In this document: piece after piece, positions 36,214-44,990 of the stretch
Layout: every line of letters begins with the position of its first letter
How positions within the stretch are numbered: the first letter of the stretch is position 1
From: Colwellia sp. 39_35_sub15_T18
GTDB taxonomy: Bacteria > Pseudomonadota > Gammaproteobacteria > Enterobacterales > Alteromonadaceae
Assembly (NCBI GenBank): GCA_002162675.1
Contig: MAAE01000035.1
Location: 1 to 44,990 of the forward strand
DNA: 44,990 nucleotides
Reading direction: 5' to 3'
Notes under the pieces: model-generated
Database searches by the model: none
Seen by the model: only the letters and a program-made list of their open reading frames with translations
Told to the model about the DNA's origin: nothing
Made by a program: the position numbers and the translations under genes

Positions 36214-38148
36214 ATGGCTGCAAATAGACTAAAAAAACTTTTCTGGCTAGCTGTAACTTATGTCTATAGCGTAACTCTATTGGCTAGTGAGCCGCTACAC
36301 TTAACCGCGAACAAAATTCAGCAGCAACAGTTTATCAAAGCAGAAAGGCTAGTTAGTAATAGTGACTCAGCTCAATATAAAAGCCTGTATAACCAGCTTC
36401 ACTACTACCCCTTGCAGCCTTATTTAGATCAACAACAATTGTTAGTGAATATGCGTCTGTCGTCAGCAGATGAAATAGCTACATTTCTAACAAAATATCA
36501 AGGCAGTCCCCTTGATTGGCCATTACGTAAATCATGGTTAAGGTTTTTAGCTAAAAAAAAGCAAGCACGCTTGTTTTTAAAGTTTTATAAACCAACCAGC
36601 AATGCCAAGCTTCAGTGTCATTATTTGAATTTTCAATTACATTCAGGCTTGCCTAAAAGTGTAGTTTTATCACAAGTGACCAAACTATGGGTAGTTGGCA
36701 AGTCACAAGCTAAAGTGTGTGACCCTTTATTTGAGCAGTGGCAGCAAGCAGGTTATCGAACGAATGAGGTTATATGGCAGCGTATCGTTCTCGCAGCAGA
36801 TGGCGGTAAGCATACACTTATACCTTATTTAACAAAATTGCTTCCCACTGAGCAACAATACTTAGCGAGCCTTTGGCACAAGGTACGTCGAGATCCTTCT
36901 CTTGTTAGTAAACTAAAACACTTTCCAAATAATTCGGTGAGAGAAACGCAAATTTTAACCTATGGCTTCAAACGATTAATTTGGCGTTATCCAAACTCAG
37001 CCTTAAGTAGTTATAAAAAAGCCCTACAAAAATTTACCTTTACTACGGCTCAGAACATTGAGATCACCGAGAGCTTTGCCGTGGCTTTGGCAGCAAAAAA
37101 TCATCATAAAGCACGTGTGTGGTTAGATAAGCTCGAGCTAGCCTCGTTGAACAAAAACATGTTGCAATGGCGATTATCGCAAGCGTTAAAAAATCAAGAT
37201 TGGCAGCGGTTAATCGTTGAGTTAAAACAGTTACCTGTAGAGCATAAGGATGAACTACAGTGGAAGTACTGGTATGCCCGTGCGCTCATTGCTACTGGGG
37301 CAAAGCAGCGAGGAGAGTATTTACTTGCGCAACTGGCAAACGAGCGTCATTACTATGGCTTTTTAGCGGCGAGTTACTTGCAGACACCGGTGAGTTTGCA
37401 AGATAAACCGTTATCTTTTTCTTTGGCTGAAAAACGTAACGTTATTAATAACCCCGCGGCGAAAAGAGCCTTTGAATTTTATCATTTGGGCCGGTATGTC
37501 AAAGCTAGATCAGAGTGGAATTACTTAATAAGTCAGCTCAGTAATCGCGAGCAACTAATTGTGGCTAAAGTAGCCAACGAGAATAAATGGTTCGACCGCA
37601 CTATTTTTACCTTGGCAAGTGTCGGTTATTTAGATGATGTTGAGTTAAGGTTTCCTAAAGCCTTCAATAAAGAAATTAACCGCTATGCGAATAATCAGCA
37701 AATAAATCCTGCTTGGGCTTTTGCTATTGCGCGCAGAGAAAGTTCTTTTATGAGCGATGCTCACTCGCCAGCAGGGGCAAAAGGTTTGATGCAATTAATG
37801 CCAAATACCGCTAAAAATTTAAAACAGGGAAAAATCAGTCGAAGTTACTTACTTAATGCTAATAATAACATCGCCTTGGGTACAAAATATTTAAAAATTT
37901 TACTCGATAAAAACCAAGGGAATCAGGTGCTAGCTACCGCGGCTTACAATGCCGGACCGTATAGAGTAAAACGCTGGCTTAAGGGGATTGAGCTCATGCC
38001 AGCCGATATCTGGATAGAAACTATTCCCTTTAAAGAAACGAGAAATTATGTGAAAAGCGTTTTGGCCTACCAAGAAATTTATCAGCATAATCCAGGGCAG
38101 GTTAGTCGTGTTTTTGAGCAGGTGGTTAATATGAGTATTGGTGATTAA
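36214..38148 (+). CDS. slt: soluble lytic murein transglycosylase
   Basis: A 644-residue periplasmic enzyme that cleaves peptidoglycan to 1,6-anhydromuropeptides. A signal peptide (about 1-24, ending TLLAS) precedes a long alpha-helical superhelix (about 30-470). The C-terminal SLT domain has AIARRESSFMSDAHSPAGAKGLMQLMP with catalytic Glu509, and later ATAAYNAGPYRVKRWL. Length and layout match E. coli Slt70. The ribosome site is weak. Confidence 0.94.
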   Translation: MAANRLKKLFWLAVTYVYSVTLLASEPLHLTANKIQQQQFIKAERLVSNSDSAQYKSLYNQLHYYPLQPYLDQQQLLVNMRLSSADEIATFLTKYQGSPLDWPLRKSWLRFLAKKKQARLFLKFYKPTSNAKLQCHYLNFQLHSGLPKSVVLSQVTKLWVVGKSQAKVCDPLFEQWQQAGYRTNEVIWQRIVLAADGGKHTLIPYLTKLLPTEQQYLASLWHKVRRDPSLVSKLKHFPNNSVRETQILTYGFKRLIWRYPNSALSSYKKALQKFTFTTAQNIEITESFAVALAAKNHHKARVWLDKLELASLNKNMLQWRLSQALKNQDWQRLIVELKQLPVEHKDELQWKYWYARALIATGAKQRGEYLLAQLANERHYYGFLAASYLQTPVSLQDKPLSFSLAEKRNVINNPAAKRAFEFYHLGRYVKARSEWNYLISQLSNREQLIVAKVANENKWFDRTIFTLASVGYLDDVELRFPKAFNKEINRYANNQQINPAWAFAIARRESSFMSDAHSPAGAKGLMQLMPNTAKNLKQGKISRSYLLNANNNIALGTKYLKILLDKNQGNQVLATAAYNAGPYRVKRWLKGIELMPADIWIETIPFKETRNYVKSVLAYQEIYQHNPGQVSRVFEQVVNMSIGD

Positions 38149-38279
38149 TTTGTTCACTCCATAGTTGCAAACTGCTCGGTTGTACAAAAAACTGCACAAA
38201 GCTCGTTTGTCGATTTAATGGCTGCGTAGCCAGTAAATAAAGGGATGTGTTATGATGGCAAAAAATCAAGAGAGCGCTT

Positions 38280-39611
38280 ATGAACACCTTAATTAGTCAA
38301 CTTAGCTTAGAGTATCCAGCACATATTGCTCAACTTCAACAGCGAACTAAGCAAGTATTAGTGCGAGAAAATATTGAAGGTGTGGTGATACATTCAGGGC
38401 AGGAAATTAAAGCTTTTCTTGATGACAATACCTACCCATTTAGAGTCAATCCTCATTTTAAACATTGGTTACCGCTAATTGATATACCCAATTGCTGGCT
38501 TATTGTTAATGGCGAAGACAAACCCACACTTATTTATTATCAACCCGTTGATTTTTGGCATAAAGTTACTCCTTTGTCGGAAAGTTACTGGGGGGAGTTT
38601 TTTACCATAAAGGTACTTACCCAAGCCAGTGACGTTGATAAATTACTGCCTTATGATAAAAAAGGTTTCGCCTATATTGGTAGTCATATTGAGGTGGCTA
38701 AAGCGCTAGGGTTTGCAGTGATCAACCCTGAGCCGTTACTTAATTATTTTCATTATCATCGTGCCTATAAAACAGCTTATGAACAAAGTTGCTTACGCCA
38801 ATCAAATGTTTTGGCAGTAAAAGCCCATCAGGCAGCTAAAGCCGCTTTCTTTAATGGTGGCACCGAATTCAATATTCAAAATGCTTATTTAAATGCCATT
38901 GGTTATACCTGTAATGAAACACCTTATGGCAATATTGTGGCGTTAAATAAAAACTGTTCAATTTTGCACTATATGACGTTAGATAAAGAGGCTCCACCAG
39001 CTCATCAATCTTTTTTAATAGACGCTGGCGCAAATTTTAATGGTTATGCCGCTGATATAACTCGCACTTATGCTTTTAAGCAGGATAAATTTGCTGAGTT
39101 AATAACTCGTATGGATCAGCTGATGTTAAATGCTGTTAATGGTTTGAAACCGGGTGTCAGTTACGTGGATTTACATATTGCCACCCATCAAGAAATTGCG
39201 CAGGTTTTAGCTGAATTTGATTTTATTAATGTTAGCGCTGATCTTGCCGTTGAATCTGGCATAGTGAGCAGTTTTTTCCCTCACGGTTTGGGTCATCATC
39301 TTGGTTTACAAGTGCATGATGTGGGTGGTTTTATGGCTGATGAGCGCGGCACTCATGTGAATACACCAGAAAATCATCCATTTTTACGTACCTCAAGAGT
39401 TGTTGAAGCAGGACAGGTGTTTACCATAGAGCCGGGATTATATTTTATTGATTCATTATTACAGGATTTAAAAGAATCAAAATATAGCAAGCAAGTTAAT
39501 TGGCAAAAAGTTGATGAAATGCGCTCTTTTGGGGGTATTCGTATCGAAGATAATATTATTGTTCATCAGTCTCACAATGAAAATATGACTCGTGATGCGG
39601 GTTTAGATTAG
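38280..39611 (+). CDS. pepQ: Xaa-Pro dipeptidase
   Basis: A 443-residue metallopeptidase of family M24 that splits dipeptides ending in proline. Metal ligands are seen in FLIDAGANFNGYAADITRTY (two Asp), FFPHGLGHHLGLQVHD (His), FTIEPGLYF (Glu) and GGIRIEDN (Glu). The N-terminal creatinase-like domain is present. Length matches PepQ of E. coli. The order pepQ-yigZ-trkH is conserved with E. coli. The stop is 8 bases before the proposed yigZ start. Confidence 0.96.
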   Translation: MNTLISQLSLEYPAHIAQLQQRTKQVLVRENIEGVVIHSGQEIKAFLDDNTYPFRVNPHFKHWLPLIDIPNCWLIVNGEDKPTLIYYQPVDFWHKVTPLSESYWGEFFTIKVLTQASDVDKLLPYDKKGFAYIGSHIEVAKALGFAVINPEPLLNYFHYHRAYKTAYEQSCLRQSNVLAVKAHQAAKAAFFNGGTEFNIQNAYLNAIGYTCNETPYGNIVALNKNCSILHYMTLDKEAPPAHQSFLIDAGANFNGYAADITRTYAFKQDKFAELITRMDQLMLNAVNGLKPGVSYVDLHIATHQEIAQVLAEFDFINVSADLAVESGIVSSFFPHGLGHHLGLQVHDVGGFMADERGTHVNTPENHPFLRTSRVVEAGQVFTIEPGLYFIDSLLQDLKESKYSKQVNWQKVDEMRSFGGIRIEDNIIVHQSHNENMTRDAGLD

Positions 39612-39619
39612 GTCACTTA

Positions 39620-40273
39620 ATTATTTCCAATACTACATCTTATCAAATTGCGGTTAATCAGGTTGAGCACGAAACCATAGTTAATCGCAGTCGCTTTCGT
39701 TGTTATCTTTATCCGTGTGCGGGTATTGATGAAGCCAAAGGCCATGTTAAGCAGCTACAACTTGAACACCCACAAGCGAGCCATCATTGTTATGCCTTTT
39801 TAACCAAAGCAGCAGATGATAGCTTAGGTTATGGTTATTCAGATGATGGCGAACCGAGTGGTACCGCAGGAAAACCTATGTTAGCGGTATTACAAGGTGG
39901 TGGTGTTGGACAAGTTTGTGCCGTAGTGGTGCGATATTTTGGCGGCACCAAGTTGGGCACTGGCGGTTTACAGCGTGCTTATGGTGATAGTGTTCGCCAA
40001 GCTTTAACCTTTTTGCAGTCAAAAACTAAAATACCTATGGCGGCGAAAACTTTAGCATGTCAATATAGCCAAGTTGATGATGTTCTACATGTAATTACTC
40101 AGGCTGAAGGGCAGGTTGTTGAGCAAGAGTACTTGCAACAGGTGCAATTTAGCTTTTTGATACCGATAGCGAAATTAGCCTTGGTTGCACAAAAATTACA
40201 AACATTATCGGCGGGAGAGCTAAGGTTAAAGTCTTTAGATAGCAGCATCACTGATAATAAATTGCCAGGCTGA
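39620..40273 (+). CDS. yigZ: IMPACT/YigZ family protein, probable AUU start
   Basis: A protein of about 217 residues of the UPF0029/IMPACT family. NRSRFRCYLYPCAGIDEA, then SDDGEPSGTAGKPMLAVLQGGGVGQVCAVVVRYFGGTKLGTGGLQRAY, matches E. coli YigZ throughout. The first in-frame ATG (39878) would cut off this whole N-terminal half. Between the upstream stop (TGA, 39593) and 39878 there is no ATG, GTG or TTG in frame near the expected N-terminus. ATT at 39620 has an AGG 7 bases upstream and fits the family length, so I infer an AUU start. Function is not established. Confidence 0.85.
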   Translation: MISNTTSYQIAVNQVEHETIVNRSRFRCYLYPCAGIDEAKGHVKQLQLEHPQASHHCYAFLTKAADDSLGYGYSDDGEPSGTAGKPMLAVLQGGGVGQVCAVVVRYFGGTKLGTGGLQRAYGDSVRQALTFLQSKTKIPMAAKTLACQYSQVDDVLHVITQAEGQVVEQEYLQQVQFSFLIPIAKLALVAQKLQTLSAGELRLKSLDSSITDNKLPG

Positions 40274-40334
40274 GGTTATCAATATACTCCTGAGCAAAGT
40301 GATATGGTCAATAAACCTAATAAAACAATAACAC

Positions 40335-41786
40335 GTGCAATATAAAAACATAATAAGAATTCTTGGTTTATTGGTGGCATTACTCAGTGTCACCATGTTG
40401 CCACCCGCCTTAGTTTCTATGGTTTACCGAGATGGTGGTGGTGTCCCATTTTTAATGGCTTTTCTTTGGTGTATCATTACTGGATTTCTTGCTTGGTATC
40501 CGAACCGTTTTGAAAAAACAGATCTAAGAGCCAGAGAAGGCTTTTTGATTGTCGTGCTTTTTTGGCTGGTTTTAGCCAGTTTTTCTGCTATCCCTTTTAT
40601 TTTAATAGAACAGCCTAATTTTACTGTTACCGATGCATTTTTCGAATCCTTTTCTGGTTTAACCACAACTGGCGCAACTATTTTAAATAATATTGAAGGC
40701 TTACCTCATGCGGTTTTATGGTATCGCCAGCAGTTGCAATGGTTGGGCGGTATGGGAATTATTGTTTTAGCGGTAGCGGTATTACCTATGTTAGGTATTG
40801 GGGGCATGCAGCTATATCGTGCGGAAACGCCGGGGCCAGTTAAAGACTCTAAAATGACACCGCGCATAGCCGATACCGCGAAACATTTATGGTACATCTA
40901 TTTATCTTTAACTATTGCTTGTGCTACGGCCTATTGGTTTGCAGGTATGTCTGTTTTTGATGCGATATGTCACTCTTTTTCAACGATTGCCATTGGTGGT
41001 TTTTCAACACATGATGCCAGTATGGGCTATTTTAATAGTCCAACCATCAACCTTGTCTGTGTGTTTTTCTTAGTGATTGCCGGCGTTAATTTTGCTTTGC
41101 ATTACGCGGTAATACAGAGTAAATCTCTTAAAAATTACTTTTATGATCCTGAATTTAAAGTTTTTATTGCCATTCAAGTGGTATTAACTTTAATTTGTTT
41201 TACCGTTTTAATGACCTCGGGTACCTATCAAGATGCCGATCAGGCGTTTGATCAAGCATTGTTTCAATCAGTTTCTATCAGTACTACTGCCGGTTTTTCC
41301 ACCACGTCTTTTGCGGACTGGCCAACGCTATTGCCAGTGTTGTTAATATTCGCAAGCTTTATTGGTGGCTGTGCTGGTAGCACGGGTGGTGGCATGAAAG
41401 TTGTGCGGGTGTTGTTGCTCTATTTACAAGGTTTACGTGAATTGAATAAACTTGTGCACCCGAAGGCTGTTTTTAGTATTAAGGTGGGTAAAAAGGTCTT
41501 GCCAGATCGCGTTATTGAAGCGGTTTGGGGTTTTTTCTCAGCTTACGCGGCGGTTTTTGTTATTTGTATGTTGTTATTGTTGGCAACAGGGATGGACGAT
41601 ATTACCGCCTTCACGGCGGTTGCTGCATGTATTAATAATTTAGGCCCCGGGTTAGGCGAAGTTGCGGCTAACTTTTCTGCTATTGGCGATACCAGTAAAT
41701 GGATACTTATTATGGCCATGCTCTTTGGCCGCTTAGAAATATTCACGTTATTGGTGTTATTTACTCCAGCGTTTTGGCGCATCTGA
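40335..41786 (+). CDS. trkH: Trk potassium uptake protein TrkH
   Basis: A 483-residue inner-membrane K+ channel-like subunit of the Trk system, gated by TrkA. The four selectivity-filter loops are visible: SGLTTTGATI, TIAIGGFSTHD, SISTTAGFSTT and ACINNLGPG, each with the key glycine. About ten to twelve hydrophobic segments are seen. The start is a GTG at 40335 (MQYKNIIRILGLLVALLSVTM, aligned with the E. coli start) with a weak ribosome site. It follows yigZ by 61 bases, as in E. coli. Confidence 0.95.
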   Translation: MQYKNIIRILGLLVALLSVTMLPPALVSMVYRDGGGVPFLMAFLWCIITGFLAWYPNRFEKTDLRAREGFLIVVLFWLVLASFSAIPFILIEQPNFTVTDAFFESFSGLTTTGATILNNIEGLPHAVLWYRQQLQWLGGMGIIVLAVAVLPMLGIGGMQLYRAETPGPVKDSKMTPRIADTAKHLWYIYLSLTIACATAYWFAGMSVFDAICHSFSTIAIGGFSTHDASMGYFNSPTINLVCVFFLVIAGVNFALHYAVIQSKSLKNYFYDPEFKVFIAIQVVLTLICFTVLMTSGTYQDADQAFDQALFQSVSISTTAGFSTTSFADWPTLLPVLLIFASFIGGCAGSTGGGMKVVRVLLLYLQGLRELNKLVHPKAVFSIKVGKKVLPDRVIEAVWGFFSAYAAVFVICMLLLLATGMDDITAFTAVAACINNLGPGLGEVAANFSAIGDTSKWILIMAMLFGRLEIFTLLVLFTPAFWRI

Positions 41787-41816
41787 TCACACGTTACAGA
41801 ACATGTGTTTACTAAA

Positions 41817-41864
41817 AAGCCTTTGCTTAAATTATGGATATAAAATAAATAAGCAAAGGCTTTA
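41817..41864. terminator. bidirectional terminator between trkH and the lipoprotein gene
   Basis: AAAGCCTTTGCTTA (41817-41830) is the perfect complement of TAAGCAAAGGCTTT (41851-41864), a 14-bp stem with a 20-base AT-rich loop. On the minus strand the stem is followed by TTAG after a T-run. The two flanking genes are convergent, so it probably serves both. Confidence 0.85.
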
Positions 41865-41883
41865 TCATAAAGGTTAAAGAAAG

Positions 41884-43782
41884 TTAGTTTCTCGTCCACG
41901 TTTGAGTTGTATATTCAAACAAATCAGTTTCATGGCCATCATCATTTTGAATCAATTTAAATGTTGAGGTGTTAAACGTTAATTTTTCGTCTGATATACT
42001 TGTTGCTGACTCAAAAAGTTGTACTTCATTAGAGTCTAAAGTTAATGATAAAACCAACAGCCCATCTTTAATAAACCAAGCTAAATCGATATTTTCTTCT
42101 TCGTTTGTCAACTGCCCCGTTAAATCGCTATTTAAAACTATTTGAAAAGCCCCTTCTCCATCATCAGCAAAATTAACGGCAGAATAACTACCAACTACAT
42201 CACTTTCGGTTAAATATAATTGATCACTGCTATTATGAGTTCGTTTTAATATCGTAGTATAATTACCGTATTTGTATAACAACCTATCACCGACAGGTTT
42301 AAAGATTTGTTCATCGAAAGCTTCACCTAACTGGCTAACACTATAGATGTCTAGCGTATATATGCCCGTTGTACTATTCCAATTATAGGTTGCAGCATTA
42401 ATCCCTACAGCACCTGTATGTAATAAGCTAATTACATGGGTATCGTCAATAAATACTTGATGCCAAAAATAACTATGCTCTAAGCTACCCGTAATATAAC
42501 CACCTACCAAAGGGTTTGAATCGCTGATGATGCGCTGAGCTGTTCCACTATCTTCACCACTGCCAATAATTAATGTATTACCGGTGACAATAAAGGCTTG
42601 ATCCATTAAGTCAGGTAAACCTAACTCTGTTGAATCATGAAAACCACCACAGCCATCGGTATCCTCATTAATGGTTACGGTTAAACTACCGGTATTTTTA
42701 TCCCATTCATATGTTCCCAGTTCAAAACCGGGTTGTGAGCAATCATCGGTTTCGGTTGCAATATGAATAGCATGACCTGAAGCAGTAAAGGTTATTATTT
42801 CACCACCAATATTCCATGTGCCAACGATGGCATCACTAATTACTAAACTGGGATCGCTAATAATTGAATTGGTTACCTCAGTAATTAAATCAGGATTGTC
42901 GGCATTCACCTGTATTTCAAAAGCCTCAGCTGTCGCGCTGTCATCAACTAAATCAAGTGTTGATGTCACACCACTTGGCAACTCGTAGTTGCCATCAACA
43001 ACAATTTTTATCAGTGCTGACAGTAATAGCTTTTTATCTTCATCAACAGCACCATCGTTTTGTAATGCTAATGCGTAATCAGCCGTTGTTACGTTTGTAA
43101 CATTAACGCTAAAGTCATCTGTTTTATCCAAAACATTGTCATCGCCAGCGGCTTCTACAAGCGTATTAAATGACGCTAACTGTGAAACAAATTCCACCTC
43201 AGGCTGAAGCTCACTGTCTCCTAATGCTTTTATCATAACCATTTCGTCAACATAAGAATCGTCAATTTCAATTGAAATACTATAACTTCCTTGTTCATCA
43301 GCCATTGTTTCAAAAGTTTGATCACCAACAAGCACGGTAACATTTGCATTTTTTATACGGCTATCGGTTACTATGCCCTGTAACGTTAGACTTAACATAT
43401 TAGCGGTAACTGAGACCACTGTATTAACAGAAGTTGTTGCACCATCATTGTCCGTAACAGTAACAGTAAACTCTAAAGCTTCGTCAGCTACCACCGCAGG
43501 TGCTGTAAAGCTAACTGATGCAGCGTTTGAGCCTGTTAGTTCAACGGTTGTTCCAGATTTCTGTGTCCAAGCATAACTAGCAATTGAACCGTCAGAGTCT
43601 TGTCCATTAGCAGTAATGCTAACTGCTGAACCTTCTAATGCCGTAGTATCATCGGCAGTAATTGTAGGGGCAATATTTACTAGCGCAGGCTCTGGTTCTG
43701 GTGTGTTATCGTCACCACCACAGGCTGTGAGTGCCAATAATGCAGCACCAACCAATAATGTGTAGTTAGTTTTACTTTTCAT
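41884..43782 (-). CDS. PKD-like domain lipoprotein of unknown function
   Basis: A 632-residue secreted lipoprotein. The lipobox LALTACGG puts the lipid on Cys21 after a signal peptide. An acidic linker (DDNTPEPEPA) is followed by a PKD/REJ-like immunoglobulin domain (about 38-127: PTITADDTTALEGSAVSITANGQ, split by DSDGSIASYAWTQKSG). A carboxypeptidase-regulatory-like segment (about 130-190, LQGIVTDSRIKNANVTV) comes next. The rest holds beta-rich repeats such as VGTWNIGGEIITFTASGHAIH and VGSYSAVNFADDGEGAF. I do not know its role. It is probably surface-exposed. Confidence 0.75.
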   Translation of the reverse strand: MKSKTNYTLLVGAALLALTACGGDDNTPEPEPALVNIAPTITADDTTALEGSAVSITANGQDSDGSIASYAWTQKSGTTVELTGSNAASVSFTAPAVVADEALEFTVTVTDNDGATTSVNTVVSVTANMLSLTLQGIVTDSRIKNANVTVLVGDQTFETMADEQGSYSISIEIDDSYVDEMVMIKALGDSELQPEVEFVSQLASFNTLVEAAGDDNVLDKTDDFSVNVTNVTTADYALALQNDGAVDEDKKLLLSALIKIVVDGNYELPSGVTSTLDLVDDSATAEAFEIQVNADNPDLITEVTNSIISDPSLVISDAIVGTWNIGGEIITFTASGHAIHIATETDDCSQPGFELGTYEWDKNTGSLTVTINEDTDGCGGFHDSTELGLPDLMDQAFIVTGNTLIIGSGEDSGTAQRIISDSNPLVGGYITGSLEHSYFWHQVFIDDTHVISLLHTGAVGINAATYNWNSTTGIYTLDIYSVSQLGEAFDEQIFKPVGDRLLYKYGNYTTILKRTHNSSDQLYLTESDVVGSYSAVNFADDGEGAFQIVLNSDLTGQLTNEEENIDLAWFIKDGLLVLSLTLDSNEVQLFESATSISDEKLTFNTSTFKLIQNDDGHETDLFEYTTQTWTRN

Positions 43783-44000
43783 ATTCTTATTTCCTTAAAT
43801 TCCGTTATAAAAGCACCAAAATCAAACATTTAATTTTGCGTGTACACCTTTAAATATTTAAACAGATAAGATAATAAAAAATTGCATAATTACGGCAAGT
43901 TATTGTTCAAATACGACAATCGGTAACACATTAGCGACAAAGGCTTGCCTCAAAACGACATCGCGTGATAAAAAAGGTATTTAAAGTAGAGTGTGCCTGT

Positions 44001-44071
44001 AATTATACCCAAATAGTTTGAAGTGGGTTTGAAGTGGGTTTGAAGTGGGTTTGATGTGAGGGTATATAATT
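44001..44071. repeat. four 11-bp tandem repeats inside an inverted repeat
   Basis: GTTTGAAGTGG is repeated at 44016, 44027 and 44038, with a degenerate fourth copy at 44049-44059. The array is flanked by AATTATACCC (44001-44010) and GGGTATATAATT (44060-44071), which are inverted apart from a 2-base insertion. It is in the 303-base spacer between the lipoprotein and the sensor gene. The rest of the spacer (43783-44000) has no evident feature. Confidence 0.8.
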
Positions 44072-44085
44072 AATAAGTATTATGG

Positions 44086-44910
44086 ATGATTAGATTAAAA
44101 GTACTGTTTTTCCTTTTCAATTGTGTTTTTTTCGTTAATTTAGCCAACGCTAAACACGTTACAAATTCGCCATCTAATGACGTTCAAGATGGCGTTTTGT
44201 ACCCTCAAAAAATTATGTTTAATCACCTTTTAGATGAACAACAAAGGCATATTAAATATACTTATTCCGTTATTGAAGATGAAAGAGGACTAATTTGGAT
44301 AGCAAACCAAAGAGGCTTATCGCGTTATGATGGCGTGAGATTTATTCACTATGGAATGCCTAATCATCACAAAAAACAAAAATCAGATCTCATAAAAACA
44401 GATAAAGAAGCCGCACAATCCTTAATTATTACTGACTTATACAGCTATTCACCTAATAAACTATATCTTGCAACCAATGTAGGCTTATTTTTATTTAATC
44501 CCCTAAAAGAAGAGTTTGTTAATTTTTACCTGCAAGACACTAATCGTTATCAAAATAAATCCGCGTTAAAACCAATTAGAAGGCTTATAGAAAGAAACAA
44601 TCAGCAATTATGGCTAGCACGAAAAGACTCTGTCAGCTTGTTTGACCTGAAAACAGAAAAGTTTATTGAGCACATTCAGTTAAAAAGTGTATTGCCAGGG
44701 GATAATATTTCGGTCATGAATGTGCAAGAACATCAAGGGCAACTCTGGATAGGTACTTTTGGAGGGGGGGTAATTCGCTATGATTTGAGCTTAAAAAAAA
44801 GCTTTCAAGTAGATCTAGGGTTTATAGGTTTACAGCGTAACATTAGGAATTTATTAATAGACTCAAATGATAACCTGACGTGGTTTAATGGATTCGACTA
44901 CCCCAGTTAA
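44086..44910 (+). pseudogene. periplasmic two-component beta-propeller sensor, truncated by an IS
   Basis: The 274-codon frame has a signal peptide (about 1-22, ending ANA). Reg_prop propeller blades follow: GLIWIANQRGLSRYDGVRF, KLYLATNVGLFLFNP, QLWLARKDSVSLFD, and QLWIGTFGGGVIRYD. The next blade begins SNDNL and then leaves the pattern (TWFNGFDYPS, stop), just where IS-like sequence begins. Full-length relatives continue with more blades, a membrane segment and a GGDEF or histidine kinase module. The missing part may lie beyond the IS outside the window. Confidence 0.75.
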
Positions 44911-44930
44911 GACATAATAAGCTTAACTGG
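44895..44930 (+). repeat. hairpin in the IS leader
   Basis: CCAGTTAAG (44903-44911) pairs with CTTAACTGG (44922-44930) with a 10-base loop, just upstream of the transposase ribosome site. Such leader hairpins in IS elements limit read-through expression; here that is inference. Confidence 0.6.
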
Positions 44931-44938
44931 AGAATCAA

Positions 44939-44990
44939 ATGACAAAACGTAAAAAATATACCAAAGAATTTAAACTTGATGCAATTTCTT
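44939..44990 (+). CDS. IS3-family transposase OrfA, N-terminal part (truncated by window edge)
   Basis: Only 17 codons are visible: MTKRKKYTKEFKLDAIS. This is the characteristic start of the HTH_Tnp_1-type OrfA of IS3-family elements, which binds the IS ends and is fused to OrfB by a programmed frameshift. The TGGAG ribosome site is about 8 bases upstream. The group within the IS3 family cannot be told. Confidence 0.8.
   Translation, partial: MTKRKKYTKEFKLDAIS

Larger units (their letters stand above)
44876..44990 (+). mobile_element. left end of an IS3-family insertion sequence (truncated by window edge)
   Basis: From about 44876 the propeller coding pattern stops. A short leader containing CCCAGTTAAG and CTTAACTGG (a 9-bp inverted repeat around ACATAATAAG) precedes a transposase start at 44939. 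The exact left end is a guess, because the right end and target duplication are outside the window. Confidence 0.7.

Noticed and set aside
39878..40273. Short yigZ starting at the first ATG
   Set aside because: Conserved family sequence continues about 86 codons upstream in the same frame, so this start would remove the core of the domain.

Overview
The window is a replication-origin region of an AT-rich marine-type gammaproteobacterium. The gene order atpIBEFHAG, parB, parA, rsmG, mnmG, oriC, mioC, then mnmE, yidC, yidD, rnpA, rpmH, dnaA, dnaN, recF, gyrB, with glyQS close by, is the conserved gammaproteobacterial origin order. Base composition, the E. coli/Vibrio-style oriC with Dam (GATC) sites, and protein sequences suggest Alteromonadales, probably Colwelliaceae (Colwellia or Thalassotalea-like). 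That placement is inference.

Layout. 1-4435: the F1Fo ATP synthase operon on the minus strand, read from atpI to the start of atpG, with a candidate sigma-70 promoter upstream. 4694-9040: parB, parA, rsmG and mnmG, also minus. 9041-9465: oriC, with a left AT-rich part with GATC sites, several DnaA boxes, and mioC at its right edge. 9934-20961: about 11 kb of small accessory genes, nearly all on the minus strand, inserted between mioC and mnmE. They include GNAT acetyltransferases, three GFA/CENP-V-like zinc proteins, LysE, a hotdog thioesterase, a cupin, HxlR and MarR regulators, a metallo-beta-lactamase fold hydrolase, a MaoC protein, DUF proteins, a VOC protein, a relE-like toxin-antitoxin pair and orphans. 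At least four or five spacers hold related imperfect inverted repeats that look like decayed integron attC sites. No integrase gene is visible, so the block resembles an integrase-less cassette cluster.

20962-25104: mnmE, yidC, yidD, rnpA and rpmH on the minus strand. 25105-25655: the divergent rpmH/dnaA control region with a second GATC cluster and a DnaA box inside a candidate dnaA promoter. 25668-31826: dnaA, dnaN, recF and gyrB on the plus strand. recF carries two perfect parS-like 16-mers, the expected targets of ParB encoded at 4694-5611. 31959-34963: glyQ and glyS. 35058-36063: a second-type signal peptidase I and tusA on the minus strand. 36214-41786: slt, pepQ, yigZ and trkH on the plus strand. 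The pepQ-yigZ-trkH order is as in E. coli, and yigZ appears to lack any ATG/GTG/TTG start. 41884-43782: a PKD-like lipoprotein. 44086 to the end: a periplasmic beta-propeller sensor gene interrupted by an IS3-family element that runs off the window.

The core genes act together in chromosome replication (oriC, DnaA, DnaN, RecF, GyrB), origin segregation (ParA, ParB, parS), tRNA wobble modification (MnmE, MnmG, TusA), membrane protein insertion (YidC, YidD) and energy coupling (ATP synthase). The accessory block has no single evident pathway and looks like a collection of independently acquired small genes. I found no rRNA, tRNA or CRISPR array.
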